Assembly (NCBI GenBank): GCA_965202915.1
Contig: OZ241847.1
Coordinates: 1,798,001 to 1,862,000 of the forward strand
From: G965202915 sp965202915
GTDB lineage: Bacteria; Pseudomonadota; Gammaproteobacteria; Eutrophobiales; Eutrophobiaceae
Direction of reading: 5' to 3'
Length of the DNA: 64,000 bases
The position numbers were made by a program, and so were the translations under genes. Shown piece after piece: positions 17,105-26,962 of this stretch (the first letter of the stretch is position 1; each line of letters starts with the position of its first letter). The notes under the pieces were generated by a model. The model did not search any database. It had not been told where the DNA came from and saw nothing but the letters and a program-made list of their open reading frames with translations.

Positions 17105-18124
17105 GTGAATATTCTTGTCACCGGGTCGGCCGGTTTTATCGGTTGTCACGTTGCAAAAAAATTGCTTGAACGCGATCACCGGGTTTATGGTATCGATAAT
17201 CTCAGTGATTATTACGACGTCAATTTGAAACTTGCGCGGCTGGATCTGTTAAATGGCCATGATGCGTTTATTTTTAACCGGCTCGATATTACCGACTACC
17301 AGGCGCTCCGAGACTTATTCGGCAAACACCAAATAAACCGGGTCATTCATTTGGCCGCCCAGGCCGGCGTCAGATATTCATTAAAGGATCCCTTTGCTTA
17401 TATCGATGCCAATATTAAGGGTTTCATTAATATTCTTGAGGCCTGTCGCCACCACCGGGTCGATCACCTGGTCTATGCGTCAACAAGTTCGGTCTATGGG
17501 GCCAATACAAATAAACCGTTTTCCATCCATCATAATGTCGATCACCCGCTGTCTATTTATGCCGCGACCAAGAAAAGTAATGAGTTAATGGCGCATACCT
17601 ATAGTCATCTGTACCGGCTGCCGACCACCGGCTTGCGTTTTTTTACGGTTTACGGGCCCTGGGGCAGGCCGGATATGTCTCTGTTCATGTTCACTAAAAA
17701 TATTATTGAAAATAAGCCGATAACGGTGTTCAACAATGGTGAACACGTGCGTGATTTTACTTATATCGATGATATTGTTGCCGGCATAGTTGGCACTTGT
17801 GACCGGGTCGCGACGGCTGATGATGAGTGGCGCAGTGACGCACCGGATCCGGGTACGAGTATGGCCCCTTACAGGTTGTATAATATCGGCGGCAATAACC
17901 CGTCCCGGCTGATGGACTATATCCATATATTGGAGGAGACGCTGGGCAAAAAGGCGGAGATTAATTTTTTGCCGATGCAGCCGGGCGACGTGCCGGAGAC
18001 CTGGGCGGACGTGGATGATCTTGAAAAGGCCATCAATTATACGCCTGGCACCGGGATAGAGGTCGGTATCGGGCGTTTCGTCGAGTGGTATAAGGAATTT
18101 TATCGGGTTGGGCCGGGGCAATGA
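17105..18124 (+). CDS. NAD-dependent nucleotide-sugar epimerase, UDP-glucuronate 4-epimerase type
   Basis: This short-chain dehydrogenase-type epimerase of 339 residues starts at GTG 17105. The Rossmann motif is GSAGFIGCHVAKKLL. The segments YGIDNLSDYYDVNLKLARL, IHLAAQAGVRYSLKDPFAYIDANIKG and LVYASTSSVYG, and the catalytic YAATKKSNE are close to bacterial enzymes that convert UDP-glucuronate to UDP-galacturonate. RFFTVYGPWGRPDMSLFMFTKNI is also characteristic. It overlaps the next gene by 4 nt (ATGA), and a UDP-glucose dehydrogenase that could supply UDP-glucuronate is two genes downstream. The exact substrate is inferred from family resemblance. The products presumably feed LPS, capsule or exopolysaccharide. 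Confidence 0.85.
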   Translation: MNILVTGSAGFIGCHVAKKLLERDHRVYGIDNLSDYYDVNLKLARLDLLNGHDAFIFNRLDITDYQALRDLFGKHQINRVIHLAAQAGVRYSLKDPFAYIDANIKGFINILEACRHHRVDHLVYASTSSVYGANTNKPFSIHHNVDHPLSIYAATKKSNELMAHTYSHLYRLPTTGLRFFTVYGPWGRPDMSLFMFTKNIIENKPITVFNNGEHVRDFTYIDDIVAGIVGTCDRVATADDEWRSDAPDPGTSMAPYRLYNIGGNNPSRLMDYIHILEETLGKKAEINFLPMQPGDVPETWADVDDLEKAINYTPGTGIEVGIGRFVEWYKEFYRVGPGQ

Positions 18125-19398
18125 GTCATAACCGAAAAATCTGTGTTATCGGCCTGGGCTACGCCGGATTGCCGGTCGCGGTCAATTTCGCCAGGCGGGG
18201 ACGGGTCATCGGTTTCGATAGCGATAATGAAAGACTGGCGGAATTAAAACAAGGGATCGATTTGAACAACGCGTATCCGCCCGCGGAACTGCATGGACTG
18301 GATATTCATTATACCTCGAATCCGTCTGATATTGCGCCGGCAAATTTCTATATCATCGTAGTACCAACCCCGCTCCATCCCGACAAGCGGCCGGATCTCT
18401 CCTCGTTACAATCCGCATCCGCGATGGTGGGTGCTTTTTTGAAGCCGGCGGATATAGTGGTGTATGAATCCACCGTCTATCCGGGGGCCACGGAAGAGGA
18501 TTGTGCGCCCATCCTTGAACGGCATTCCGGCTTGACCCTGGGAGATGATTTTTTTATCGGCTATTCACCGGAAAGAGTTAACCCCGGCGATAAAGAGCAT
18601 GTATTCGCCAATACAAAAAAAGTTGTGGCTGCTCAAACCGATGAAATCCGTGACGTCATTGCCAATGTATATGAGACCGTCATCGAGGCGGGGATCTATA
18701 AAGCACCGTCAATTAAGGTTGCAGAGACGGCCAAGGCGATTGAAAACACACAGAGAGATATTAATATTGCTCTGGTGAATGAATTAATGCTTATATGTGA
18801 GAAATTGGATATTGATACCCTGGACGTGCTTGAAACCGCCGGTACAAAATGGAATTTTTTTGCTTTCACTCCCGGACTGGTGGGGGGCCATTGTATTGGT
18901 ATCGATCCTTATTACCTGACGCATAAAGCATCCATGATAGGATACTCCCCCCAGGTGATCCTGGCCGGACGGAGTGTTAACGAGGGCGTGGGCAGGAATA
19001 TTGCCAATCGTGTAATAAAGATGCTCAATAACAATAATTCAACTCGCCCCATAGTCACTATTCTGGGAGTAACATTCAAGGAAAATGTGCCCGATATGAG
19101 AAACTCCAAAGTAAAGGATATGATCGATCAACTGGCAGGCGCCGGCATTGAATTACAGCTGAGCGATCCTATTGCAGACCGTAAAGCAGCGAGGACTATA
19201 CTGAATATTGATCTGACGGATTTTGAGAGCATTAAACCCGCCGATGCAATTATTTTTGCCGTTGCGCACCAGGCATACAGGGAATTAAAATGGGACGACA
19301 TAAGCACTTTGATTGACGGTACAGGCATCGTGTTTGATTTAAAAGGGATTCTTTCCCGGGGCAATATCCCCGACCATATCACTTTAATGAGGCCCTGA
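18121..19398 (+). CDS. Nucleotide-sugar 6-dehydrogenase, TviB/WecC-like (UDP-HexNAc dehydrogenase family)
   Basis: This is a UDP-glucose/GDP-mannose dehydrogenase superfamily member of 425 residues that oxidises C6 of a UDP-sugar to the uronate. N-terminal NAD-binding motif: CVIGLGYAGLPVAVNFARRG. Conserved later segments are VYESTVYPGATEEDC, the tetramer helix region KVAETAKAIENTQRDINIALVNEL, the catalytic Cys in GGHCIGIDPYYLTHKA, and GVTFKENVPDMRNSKV. The IENTQRD and GHCIGIDPYYL signatures place it with TviB, WecC and WbpA rather than UDP-glucose dehydrogenase, suggesting UDP-N-acetyl-glucosamine or -galactosamine as substrate. It overlaps the preceding epimerase and is 18 nt before ugd. Confidence 0.86.
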   Translation: MSHNRKICVIGLGYAGLPVAVNFARRGRVIGFDSDNERLAELKQGIDLNNAYPPAELHGLDIHYTSNPSDIAPANFYIIVVPTPLHPDKRPDLSSLQSASAMVGAFLKPADIVVYESTVYPGATEEDCAPILERHSGLTLGDDFFIGYSPERVNPGDKEHVFANTKKVVAAQTDEIRDVIANVYETVIEAGIYKAPSIKVAETAKAIENTQRDINIALVNELMLICEKLDIDTLDVLETAGTKWNFFAFTPGLVGGHCIGIDPYYLTHKASMIGYSPQVILAGRSVNEGVGRNIANRVIKMLNNNNSTRPIVTILGVTFKENVPDMRNSKVKDMIDQLAGAGIELQLSDPIADRKAARTILNIDLTDFESIKPADAIIFAVAHQAYRELKWDDISTLIDGTGIVFDLKGILSRGNIPDHITLMRP

Positions 19399-19416
19399 CC
19401 CCGGGACGTTAATTGC

Positions 19417-20721
19417 ATGAAAGTATCAATGATAGGTACGGGTTACGTCGGTCTGGTGTCGGGGGCCTGCTTCGCGGAATTTGGCATCAATGTGGTGTGT
19501 ATCGATAAGGACGAAGCCAAGATCGAGGCGCTAACCCGCGGGGTAATACCGATTTATGAGCCGGGTCTCGAAGAACTGGTAGAGAAAAACGTCTCCAGCG
19601 GGCGGTTGCGGTTCAGTCCATCCTTTGATGGTCATATCGCCGACTCTGATGTTGTGTTCATCGCCGTCGGCACTCCGGCAAAACCCACGGATGGGGGGGT
19701 TGATTTAAGCTATATCTACGCGGCGGCAAAAGAGATCGCGGCGCATATCGGGGGATACACGGTGATCGTCGACAAGTCCACGGTACCGGTCGGTACCGCC
19801 AAAGAAGTCGAGGGTATTATTCGCGACGTGAACGCGGGGGCGGATTTTGACGTGGCATCCAACCCTGAGTTTTTACGCGAGGGCTCGGCCATTTCGGATT
19901 TCATGCGCCCCGATAGGGTCGTGATCGGGACTCAATCCGAACGCGCCAAAAAGACATTGCTGGATTTATATCGGCCGCTTAATTTAATTGAAACGCCGAT
20001 GCTGTGCACGAGCCTGGAGAGTGCCGAATTAATAAAATATGCCACCAATGCATTTCTGGCGACTAAGATCAGTTTTATCAATGAAATGGCGACCTTGTGT
20101 GAAGCCGTCGGTGCCGATATACATGCGGTCTCAAAGGGTCTGGGTCTGGACAAACGGATAGGCGGAAAATTTCTGCATCCCGGACCGGGCTACGGCGGTT
20201 CATGTTTTCCCAAAGATACTCGGGGGCTGGCCAGGACCGCTGAGGAGCATGGCGCGCCAAACCGAATTATCAACGCGGTTATGGAGGTGAACGCGGCACA
20301 GCAACAAAGGATGGTGAGCAAAATTCAGGCGGCTTTCGATCAGGATCTTGCCGGCAAACGCGTTGCCGTGCTGGGATTGACGTTTAAGCCTGAAACTGAT
20401 GATATGCGCGAGGCGGCGGCATTATCGATTTTGCCGGCATTGCTGGAACAGGGGGCGAAGATTTACGCCTGTGATCCCAAGGGTATGGACAATGCGCGGC
20501 AATTACTGCCCGACGGGATTGTGTATGAAAATGATCCCTACACCGCCATAGAACAGTCCGATGGGATAATTATTTTGACCGAATGGAACGTGTTTAGAGG
20601 TATGGATCTGGATAGAATCAAACTGAGTATGAGAGATAATAAATTTATTGATTTACGCAATGTTTATGAGCCGGATGAGATGAAACAGTCGGGTTTCGAG
20701 TATTATTGCATAGGCAGATAA
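19417..20721 (+). CDS. ugd: UDP-glucose 6-dehydrogenase
   Basis: The enzyme converts UDP-glucose to UDP-glucuronate with two NAD+. The 434-residue protein starts MKVSMIGTGYVGLVSGACFAEFG (Rossmann fold). It continues with IYEPGLEELVEKN, IAVGTPAKPTDGGVDLSYIYAAA, VDKSTVPVGTAKEV and NPEFLREGSAISDFMRPDRVVIG. The catalytic Cys sits in GPGYGGSCFPKDTRGL, and GLTFKPETDDMREAAAL closes the second Rossmann domain. These are the canonical Ugd/TuaD signatures, distinct from the TviB-like paralogue just upstream. With the upstream epimerase it could form a UDP-Glc to UDP-GlcA to UDP-GalA route. Confidence 0.94.
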   Translation: MKVSMIGTGYVGLVSGACFAEFGINVVCIDKDEAKIEALTRGVIPIYEPGLEELVEKNVSSGRLRFSPSFDGHIADSDVVFIAVGTPAKPTDGGVDLSYIYAAAKEIAAHIGGYTVIVDKSTVPVGTAKEVEGIIRDVNAGADFDVASNPEFLREGSAISDFMRPDRVVIGTQSERAKKTLLDLYRPLNLIETPMLCTSLESAELIKYATNAFLATKISFINEMATLCEAVGADIHAVSKGLGLDKRIGGKFLHPGPGYGGSCFPKDTRGLARTAEEHGAPNRIINAVMEVNAAQQQRMVSKIQAAFDQDLAGKRVAVLGLTFKPETDDMREAAALSILPALLEQGAKIYACDPKGMDNARQLLPDGIVYENDPYTAIEQSDGIIILTEWNVFRGMDLDRIKLSMRDNKFIDLRNVYEPDEMKQSGFEYYCIGR

Positions 20722-20755
20722 CGTGGTATTGTCGGTTCACAACGGTAGTTAAACA

Positions 20756-23700
20756 ATGGTGCACGCATCCAAACAACGAGGCTTATATCATCCGGCGACG
20801 GAACACGATTCCTGTGGCGTCGGATTCATCGTTAATATAAAGGGGCGGAAGTCCCATGGCATTGTTAAAAATGCCTTAACAATTCTGAAAAATTTATTGC
20901 ATCGCGGCGCCTGTGGCTGCGAAGAAAATACCGGTGACGGTGTGGGTATTCTGCTGCAGAAACCGGATAAGTTTTTTCGGCGCGTTTGTAAGGGTATGGA
21001 TATCAATTTGCCGGATGCCGATAGCTACGGGACCGGCCTGGTATTCCTGCCGGTTGACCCGGGGCAGGCACAACAATGCCGGACTATCTTTGAGGAAGTG
21101 GTTAAAGAAGAGAACCAGCATGTATTGGGCTGGCGTGACGTGCCCACCGATGATTCTTCTTTGGGCCCGACCGCGAAGGCGGGCAAACCTGCTTTCAGGC
21201 AGATCTTTATCGCCTGCAACGATTCAATCACCGATCCGGCCGCTTTCGAACGCAGGCTCTATCTGATACGCAAGCGCGCGGAAAATAAAATATGGGGATC
21301 AGACCTGCCTCAAAAACACCTGTTTTATGTGGCTTCACTTTCCTATCGAACCTTCTTGTATAAGGGCATGCTGACCGGCTGGCAGATTGAATCGATGTTT
21401 CCGGATATTACCGATCCGGACGTGGTATCGGCAATGGCATTGGTGCACCAGCGCTTTTCAACCAACACCCTGCCGGAATGGCGGCTGGCGCAACCGTTTC
21501 GCTATATATGCCACAATGGCGAGATCAATACCGTGCGCGGCAACGCCAACTGGATGCGGGCGCGTGAATCGTTATGCGAGTCGGATTTGTTCGGTGAGGA
21601 TCTGCAAAAATTATTTCCAATCGTGATCGAGGGCGGCAGTGATTCGGCGGTGTTTGATAATGTGATGGAATTTCTACATATGACCGGCCGGCCGTTGCCT
21701 CTGGCGCTGTTGATGATGATCCCGGAGGCCTGGTCGGGGCATGAGACCATGGATGAGAACCGTAAGGCGTTTTATGAATACCATGCCTGTTTGATGGAAC
21801 CCTGGGACGGGCCGGCATCGATCGCGTTTATGGACGGTGAAGTCATCGGGGCGGTGCTGGACCGGAATGGCTTACGGCCTTCCCGCTATTACGTTACCAA
21901 GGATGACACGGTTATCATGGCGTCCGAGGTCGGTGTGCTTGAGGTCGCACCGGAAAACGTGGAGATAAAGGAACGTCTGCATCCGGGGCGTATTTTCATG
22001 GTGGATACCAGACAGGGTCGGATCATCGATGACGAAGAGCTTAAAAATGAATACGTCGACCACGTCTCTTATCGCGATTGGTTGAAACAAAACCTGATGC
22101 CGATAGAAAAGCTGCCGGAACCAAAATCCATCCATGGCAGCGATCCGGATACGCTGTTGCAGCGGCAGCAGGCATTCGGCTATACCCATGAGGACCTGAG
22201 AATAATAATGGCGCCGATGGCGACAAATGGCCTGGAACCGACCGGGTCAATGGGGACTGACGCGGCATTGGCGGTGTTGTCGAATCGGCCGCGGCTCCTG
22301 TATGACTATTTCAAGCAACTGTTTGCACAGGTTACCAATCCGCCGCTGGATGGTATTCGTGAGGAACTGGTGACCCAGGTGGCCACCACCATCGGCCCGG
22401 AAACCAATTTGCTTAAACCCTCCGCGGCAAGCTGCCGGCAAATAAAGGTATCGTCACCGATCTTGACCAACGAGGAATTGGCGCGCATTCGCGATCTGAA
22501 TTTGCCCGGCTTCAAGACCAGGACTATCCCGATTCTGTACCCGGTCGCAAAAGGCGGTGACGGAATGAGCGCCGCAATACGGCAAGTGTGTGCCGAGGCC
22601 GGGGCCGCAATCGAAGCCGGCTATGCTTATATCATCCTGAGCGATCGCGGCATCGACTCGAAAAAGGCGGCGATCCCGGCGCTGTTGGCAATGGCAAGTG
22701 TGCATAATCATCTGATACGCCAAGGCGCCCGGACCCGGGCCGGGCTGGTGCTGGAATCGGCGGAGCCGCGTGAGATACATCATTTTGCCACCCTGATAGG
22801 TTACGGGGCGGGGGCGATCAATCCGTATCTTGCGTTTGAATCCCTGGGGGGGCTGATCGGCAAGGGCCACCTGCCGGAGATGGAATACGCCGATGCGGTC
22901 CGTAATTTTATCAAGGCGATAAATAAAGGTTTAATTAAAACCATGTCGAAAATGGGGATCTCGGTAGTGCAATCTTATCGCGGGGCGCAGATATTTGAGG
23001 CGGTCGGTTTGCAGAAGGAGTTCGTGGATCAATATTTTACCTGGACCGTCTCGCGCATTGGCGGCGTTGGGCTGGATACGGTCGCCGAAGAGGTGCGCCT
23101 GCGTCACCATAACGCCTTCCCGGAACGGCCGGCAAAACAAGCCGATCTGGAGTGGGGCGGCGAATATCAGTGGCGCCGCGATGGTGAATACCACCTGTTT
23201 AATCCCGATACTGTTTTTAAATTGCAGCACGCCACCCGCTCCGGTCAATATAAAATTTTTAAGGAATACACCTCATTGGTTGATGATCAGAATCAAAATC
23301 TCGCCACTCTGAGAGGTTTATTTCAATTCAAGCCCAGCCCGGCACCGATTCCATTGGAGCAGGTCGAACCAATAGAGGCAATTATGAGGCGTTTTTCAAC
23401 CGGCGCGATGTCATATGGTTCCATCAGCAAACAGGCGCATGAAACTCTGGCGATAGCGATGAATCGCATCGGCGGCAAATCCAATACCGGCGAGGGCGGC
23501 GAGGACCCGGAGCGGTTCACCCCGGATGAAAACGGCGATTTACGCAGGAGTGCAATTAAGCAGGTCGCCTCGGGGCGCTTTGGGGTTACCAGTGAATATT
23601 TAGTCCATGCCGATGACATTCAAATCAAAATGGCACAAGGGGCAAAGCCGGGAGAAGGCGGTCAGCTTCCCGGGACTAAAGTATATCCCTGGATCGCCAG

Positions 23701-25315
23701 GGTGCGTCATTCCACTCCCGGCGTGGGTTTGATCTCTCCGCCGCCGCATCATGATATCTACTCCATCGAGGATTTGGCGCAATTGATTCATGACTTAAAA
23801 AACGCCAATCCCAAGGCGCGCATCCATGTAAAGCTGGTGGCGGAGGTCGGCGTCGGCACGGTGGCGGCCGGCGTCTCCAAGGCGCATGCCGACGTGGTGC
23901 TGATCTCCGGTTATGACGGCGGCACCGGGGCTTCGCCGATCAGTTCATTAAAGCACGCCGGTCTGCCCTGGGAGCTCGGCGTTGCCGAAACCCAACAGGT
24001 CCTGGTACAAAACGGTTTGCGTGATCGCATTGTGGTACAGACCGACGGTCAGTTAAAAACCGGGCGCGACGTGGTTATGGCGGCATTACTCGGGGCCGAA
24101 GAATTCGGTTTCTCAACCGCGCCGCTGGTGGTAATGGGCTGCATCATGATGCGGGTTTGTCATTTGAACACCTGTCCGGTGGGGGTCGCAACCCAGGACC
24201 CCAAGTTAACCCGGAAATTTGCCGGTCAACCTGAATTTGTCGAAAACTTTTTTAAATATATTGCCAAAGAAGTGCGGGAATACATGGCTCAACTCGGGTT
24301 CAGGACAATTAATGAAATGATCGGCCGGGTGGACAGGATCGATGTTGGCCGGGCGGTGGATCATTGGAAGGCGAAGGGGCTGGATTTTTCCAACATACTT
24401 TATAAGGCCGAGCCCCGCCCAATGGATGATATTTATTGTTCAAAATCACAAGACCATGGCCTGGATAAATCGCTTGACGTCACCAAACTGGTGCCGCTGT
24501 GCAGGGAGGCGTTGGAAAATAAGCAAAAGATCGACATCATATTACCCATCCGTAATACCAATCGTACCGTCGGCACCATCCTCGGCCACCATATCACCAG
24601 CAAGTATGGTGGCCGGGGCCTGCCGGAAGATACTGTCAATATCCATTTTAACGGGTCGGCGGGCATGAGTTTTGGTGCGTTTATACCAAAGGGTATGACC
24701 TTAACCCTGGAAGGGGATTCTAATGATTATATCGGCAAGGGTTTATCGGGCGGCAAGATCATTGTCTATCCGCCGCGCCATTCCACTTTTGTGGCGGAGG
24801 AGAATATCCTGGTCGGCAACGTTGCTCTGTATGGCGCCACCGGCGGTGAGGCCTATTTCCGCGGTATTGCCAGTGAACGATTCTGTGTGCGCAACAGCGG
24901 CGTGAGTGCGGTGGTGGAGGGAGTCGGGGACCACGGCTGTGAATACATGACCGGCGGGCGGGTGGTGATCATCGGCGGAACCGGGCGTAATTTCGCCGCC
25001 GGTATGTCCGGCGGCATCGCCTACGTGCTCGATGAAAAAGGCGATTTTGATATTCGCTGTAACCTGGGCATGGTGGATATAGGGCCGCCGGAAGATGAAG
25101 ACGATCTGATCACGGTGAAAACCCTGCTGATAAAACACGTCGAGTACACACAAAGTACCGTGGCCAGGAAAATTCTCGACCACTGGACTGAATACCAGTC
25201 AAAATTCATAAAGGTCATGCCCAAGGATTACAGGCGGGTGCTGGCTGCGATTAAACGAGCAAAGGAAGCCGGCACCTCGGTGGATAAGGCCGTGATGGAG
25301 GCGGCACATGGGTAA
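20756..25315 (+). CDS. gltB: Glutamate synthase (NADPH) large subunit
   Basis: GltB hydrolyses glutamine and uses the ammonia to aminate 2-oxoglutarate. The 1519-residue length is standard. The nucleophile is Cys20 in HDSCGVGFI, so a 19-residue propeptide would be removed. The class II amidotransferase domain spans about residues 20-430 (QRFSTNTLPEWRLAQPFRYICHNGEINTVRGN). The central domain follows, then the FMN synthase domain (about 790-1190) with SKQAHETLAIAMNRIGGKSNTGEGGEDPERF and DGGTGASPISSLKHAG. The 3Fe-4S cysteines are in MRVCHLNTCPVGVATQDP. The C-terminal GxGxG beta-helix covers about 1240-1500. It overlaps gltD by 8 nt, so the two subunits are translationally coupled. Confidence 0.97.
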   Translation: MVHASKQRGLYHPATEHDSCGVGFIVNIKGRKSHGIVKNALTILKNLLHRGACGCEENTGDGVGILLQKPDKFFRRVCKGMDINLPDADSYGTGLVFLPVDPGQAQQCRTIFEEVVKEENQHVLGWRDVPTDDSSLGPTAKAGKPAFRQIFIACNDSITDPAAFERRLYLIRKRAENKIWGSDLPQKHLFYVASLSYRTFLYKGMLTGWQIESMFPDITDPDVVSAMALVHQRFSTNTLPEWRLAQPFRYICHNGEINTVRGNANWMRARESLCESDLFGEDLQKLFPIVIEGGSDSAVFDNVMEFLHMTGRPLPLALLMMIPEAWSGHETMDENRKAFYEYHACLMEPWDGPASIAFMDGEVIGAVLDRNGLRPSRYYVTKDDTVIMASEVGVLEVAPENVEIKERLHPGRIFMVDTRQGRIIDDEELKNEYVDHVSYRDWLKQNLMPIEKLPEPKSIHGSDPDTLLQRQQAFGYTHEDLRIIMAPMATNGLEPTGSMGTDAALAVLSNRPRLLYDYFKQLFAQVTNPPLDGIREELVTQVATTIGPETNLLKPSAASCRQIKVSSPILTNEELARIRDLNLPGFKTRTIPILYPVAKGGDGMSAAIRQVCAEAGAAIEAGYAYIILSDRGIDSKKAAIPALLAMASVHNHLIRQGARTRAGLVLESAEPREIHHFATLIGYGAGAINPYLAFESLGGLIGKGHLPEMEYADAVRNFIKAINKGLIKTMSKMGISVVQSYRGAQIFEAVGLQKEFVDQYFTWTVSRIGGVGLDTVAEEVRLRHHNAFPERPAKQADLEWGGEYQWRRDGEYHLFNPDTVFKLQHATRSGQYKIFKEYTSLVDDQNQNLATLRGLFQFKPSPAPIPLEQVEPIEAIMRRFSTGAMSYGSISKQAHETLAIAMNRIGGKSNTGEGGEDPERFTPDENGDLRRSAIKQVASGRFGVTSEYLVHADDIQIKMAQGAKPGEGGQLPGTKVYPWIARVRHSTPGVGLISPPPHHDIYSIEDLAQLIHDLKNANPKARIHVKLVAEVGVGTVAAGVSKAHADVVLISGYDGGTGASPISSLKHAGLPWELGVAETQQVLVQNGLRDRIVVQTDGQLKTGRDVVMAALLGAEEFGFSTAPLVVMGCIMMRVCHLNTCPVGVATQDPKLTRKFAGQPEFVENFFKYIAKEVREYMAQLGFRTINEMIGRVDRIDVGRAVDHWKAKGLDFSNILYKAEPRPMDDIYCSKSQDHGLDKSLDVTKLVPLCREALENKQKIDIILPIRNTNRTVGTILGHHITSKYGGRGLPEDTVNIHFNGSAGMSFGAFIPKGMTLTLEGDSNDYIGKGLSGGKIIVYPPRHSTFVAEENILVGNVALYGATGGEAYFRGIASERFCVRNSGVSAVVEGVGDHGCEYMTGGRVVIIGGTGRNFAAGMSGGIAYVLDEKGDFDIRCNLGMVDIGPPEDEDDLITVKTLLIKHVEYTQSTVARKILDHWTEYQSKFIKVMPKDYRRVLAAIKRAKEAGTSVDKAVMEAAHG

Positions 25316-26753
25316 AGTCACCGGTTTTCTGGAGTTTGCAAGGGAAAAACAGCCTTATCGTGAGGTTGCTGAGCGGGTGCGGGACTGGGATCAGATGATG
25401 CGGGCCTGGCCGGAGGAGGCGCTAAGACAACAGGCGGCGCGATGCATGGATTGCGGTATTCCATTCTGTCATCAAGGCTGTCCTTTAGGCAACCTGATCC
25501 CGGATTGGAACGATTTGGTTTATCGTGATCAATGGCGCGACGCCATCGACCGCTTGCATGCCACTAATAATTTTCCTGAATTTACCGGCACGCTCTGTCC
25601 GGCGCCCTGTGAGGGCGCCTGCGTGCTTGGGATCAACGACGCCCCGGTAACGATTAAAGCGGTGGAGATCTCGATCATCGATAAGGCCTGGGAAAAGGGT
25701 TGGGTCAAACCGATGCCGGCGCAAACACGCACCGGCAAAATGGTCGCGATTGTGGGCTCCGGTCCGGCGGGCCTGGCGGCGGCGCAGCAACTTGCACGTG
25801 CGGGCCATGACGTTACCGTGTTTGAGCGCGATGATCGTATTGGCGGATTACTCCGCTATGGTATTCCCGAATTCAAAATGGAAAAACGTGTGTTGGATCG
25901 TCGTCTTGAGCAGATGCGGGCCGAAGGTGTGCGGTTCAAAACCAATGCTCACGTCGGTAACAATGTTTCGGTAAGGGAATTAACCGACGGCTTTGACGCG
26001 TTACTACTCACCGGTGGCGCTTGTGATAGACGCGACTTGCCGGCTCAGGGTCGTGAATTAAACGGCATTTATCAGGCCATGGATTACCTGCCGATGCAAA
26101 ACCGTCTATGCGAAGGCGATGATCAAGCCGATGATTTTGTCAGCGCCCAGGGTAAACACGTGGTGATTATCGGCGGCGGCGATACCGGCGCCGACTGTCT
26201 GGGAACGGTAACCCGGCAACATTGCAAATCGGTACATCAATTGGAGATCATGCCAAAACCGCCGTCAATGCGGGCGGAAGATAATCCCTGGCCGGAATGG
26301 CCGCGCATTTTTAGAATATCCGCGGCCCATGAAGAGGGCGGGGAGCGTGTGTACTCCGGTTGCACCAAACGGTTTATCGATGACGGCAACGGTAACGTTA
26401 AGGCGCTGGAACTGGTTAAGGTAAAGTGGAAAAACGAAGCTGGCCGCGTGAGTTTTGAGGAAGTCAACGGCAGCACATGGGAACTGCCTTGTGATCTGGT
26501 GTTACTGGCAATGGGTTTCCTGGGAACGGAAAGCCCCGGCATGATCGATCAACTGGGCGTTAAACTGGACGGTCGCGGCAACGTTGTCGCCGATCCCGAC
26601 ACCTGGATGACCAATGTGGATGGGGTATTCGCCGCCGGGGATATGCACAGAGGGCAGAGTTTGATCGTCTGGGCGATAGCGGAAGGCAGAAGTGCGGCCA
26701 GGGGAATTGATCAATTCCTGATGGGCGAGTCTGAGCTGCCGGCGATTATATGA
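25308..26753 (+). CDS. gltD: Glutamate synthase (NADPH) small subunit
   Basis: GltD passes electrons from NADPH through FAD and Fe-S centres to GltB. The 481-residue protein has an N-terminal Fe-S region with cysteines in RCMDCGIPFCHQGCPLGNLIPDWN and TLCPAPCEGACVLGI. The FAD-binding motif is VGSGPAGLAAAQQLARAGHDVTVFE, followed by GGLLRYGIPEFKMEK. The NADPH-binding motif is IIGGGDTGADC, and the C-terminal FAD contact is GVFAAGDMHRGQSLIVWAIAEGR. The start ATG lies within the last codons of gltB. A stem-loop of unknown role follows at 26774-26830. Confidence 0.97.
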   Translation: MGKVTGFLEFAREKQPYREVAERVRDWDQMMRAWPEEALRQQAARCMDCGIPFCHQGCPLGNLIPDWNDLVYRDQWRDAIDRLHATNNFPEFTGTLCPAPCEGACVLGINDAPVTIKAVEISIIDKAWEKGWVKPMPAQTRTGKMVAIVGSGPAGLAAAQQLARAGHDVTVFERDDRIGGLLRYGIPEFKMEKRVLDRRLEQMRAEGVRFKTNAHVGNNVSVRELTDGFDALLLTGGACDRRDLPAQGRELNGIYQAMDYLPMQNRLCEGDDQADDFVSAQGKHVVIIGGGDTGADCLGTVTRQHCKSVHQLEIMPKPPSMRAEDNPWPEWPRIFRISAAHEEGGERVYSGCTKRFIDDGNGNVKALELVKVKWKNEAGRVSFEEVNGSTWELPCDLVLLAMGFLGTESPGMIDQLGVKLDGRGNVVADPDTWMTNVDGVFAAGDMHRGQSLIVWAIAEGRSAARGIDQFLMGESELPAII

Positions 26754-26773
26754 AACCGCGCCTTATTTCTGTA

Positions 26774-26830
26774 AGTATCCGGCCCCGGCAATAATGCTTT
26801 GGGTTGTGGCTGCCGCCAGTCCCGGATACT
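26774..26830. other. Inverted repeat / possible structured RNA after gltD
   Basis: AGTATCCGG (26774-26782) and CCGGATACT (26822-26830) form a perfect 9-bp stem. An inner CGGCA/TGCCG pair (26786-26790 with 26811-26815) extends it across an internal loop. No T-run follows, so it is not a standard intrinsic terminator. It could be a processed 3' end of the gltBD transcript, a Rho-associated structure or chance. The rest of the gap to 26886 shows no gene. Confidence 0.35.
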
Positions 26831-26886
26831 GAGCGCCGCGAAACCTTAGAATACCGCCTTATGTTCCCTGAGACAGTTAATCAATA

Positions 26887-26915
26887 TTATCAAATGCCGG
26901 GCTTTGGCATATAAT
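26887..26915 (+). promoter_or_regulatory. Candidate promoter of the lone pseudopilin gene, with operator-like inverted repeat
   Basis: TTATCA (26887-26892) and a consensus TATAAT (26910-26915) are separated by 17 nt. The spacer and its edge hold ATGCC-N7-GGCAT, a possible repressor site. Transcription would start near 26922, about 40 nt before ATG 26963, which has GGAG upstream. Confidence 0.5.
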
Positions 26916-26962
26916 CTGCATCTGAGTAGTCTATTTATCATTTTTTCGTATGGAGAATCGAT

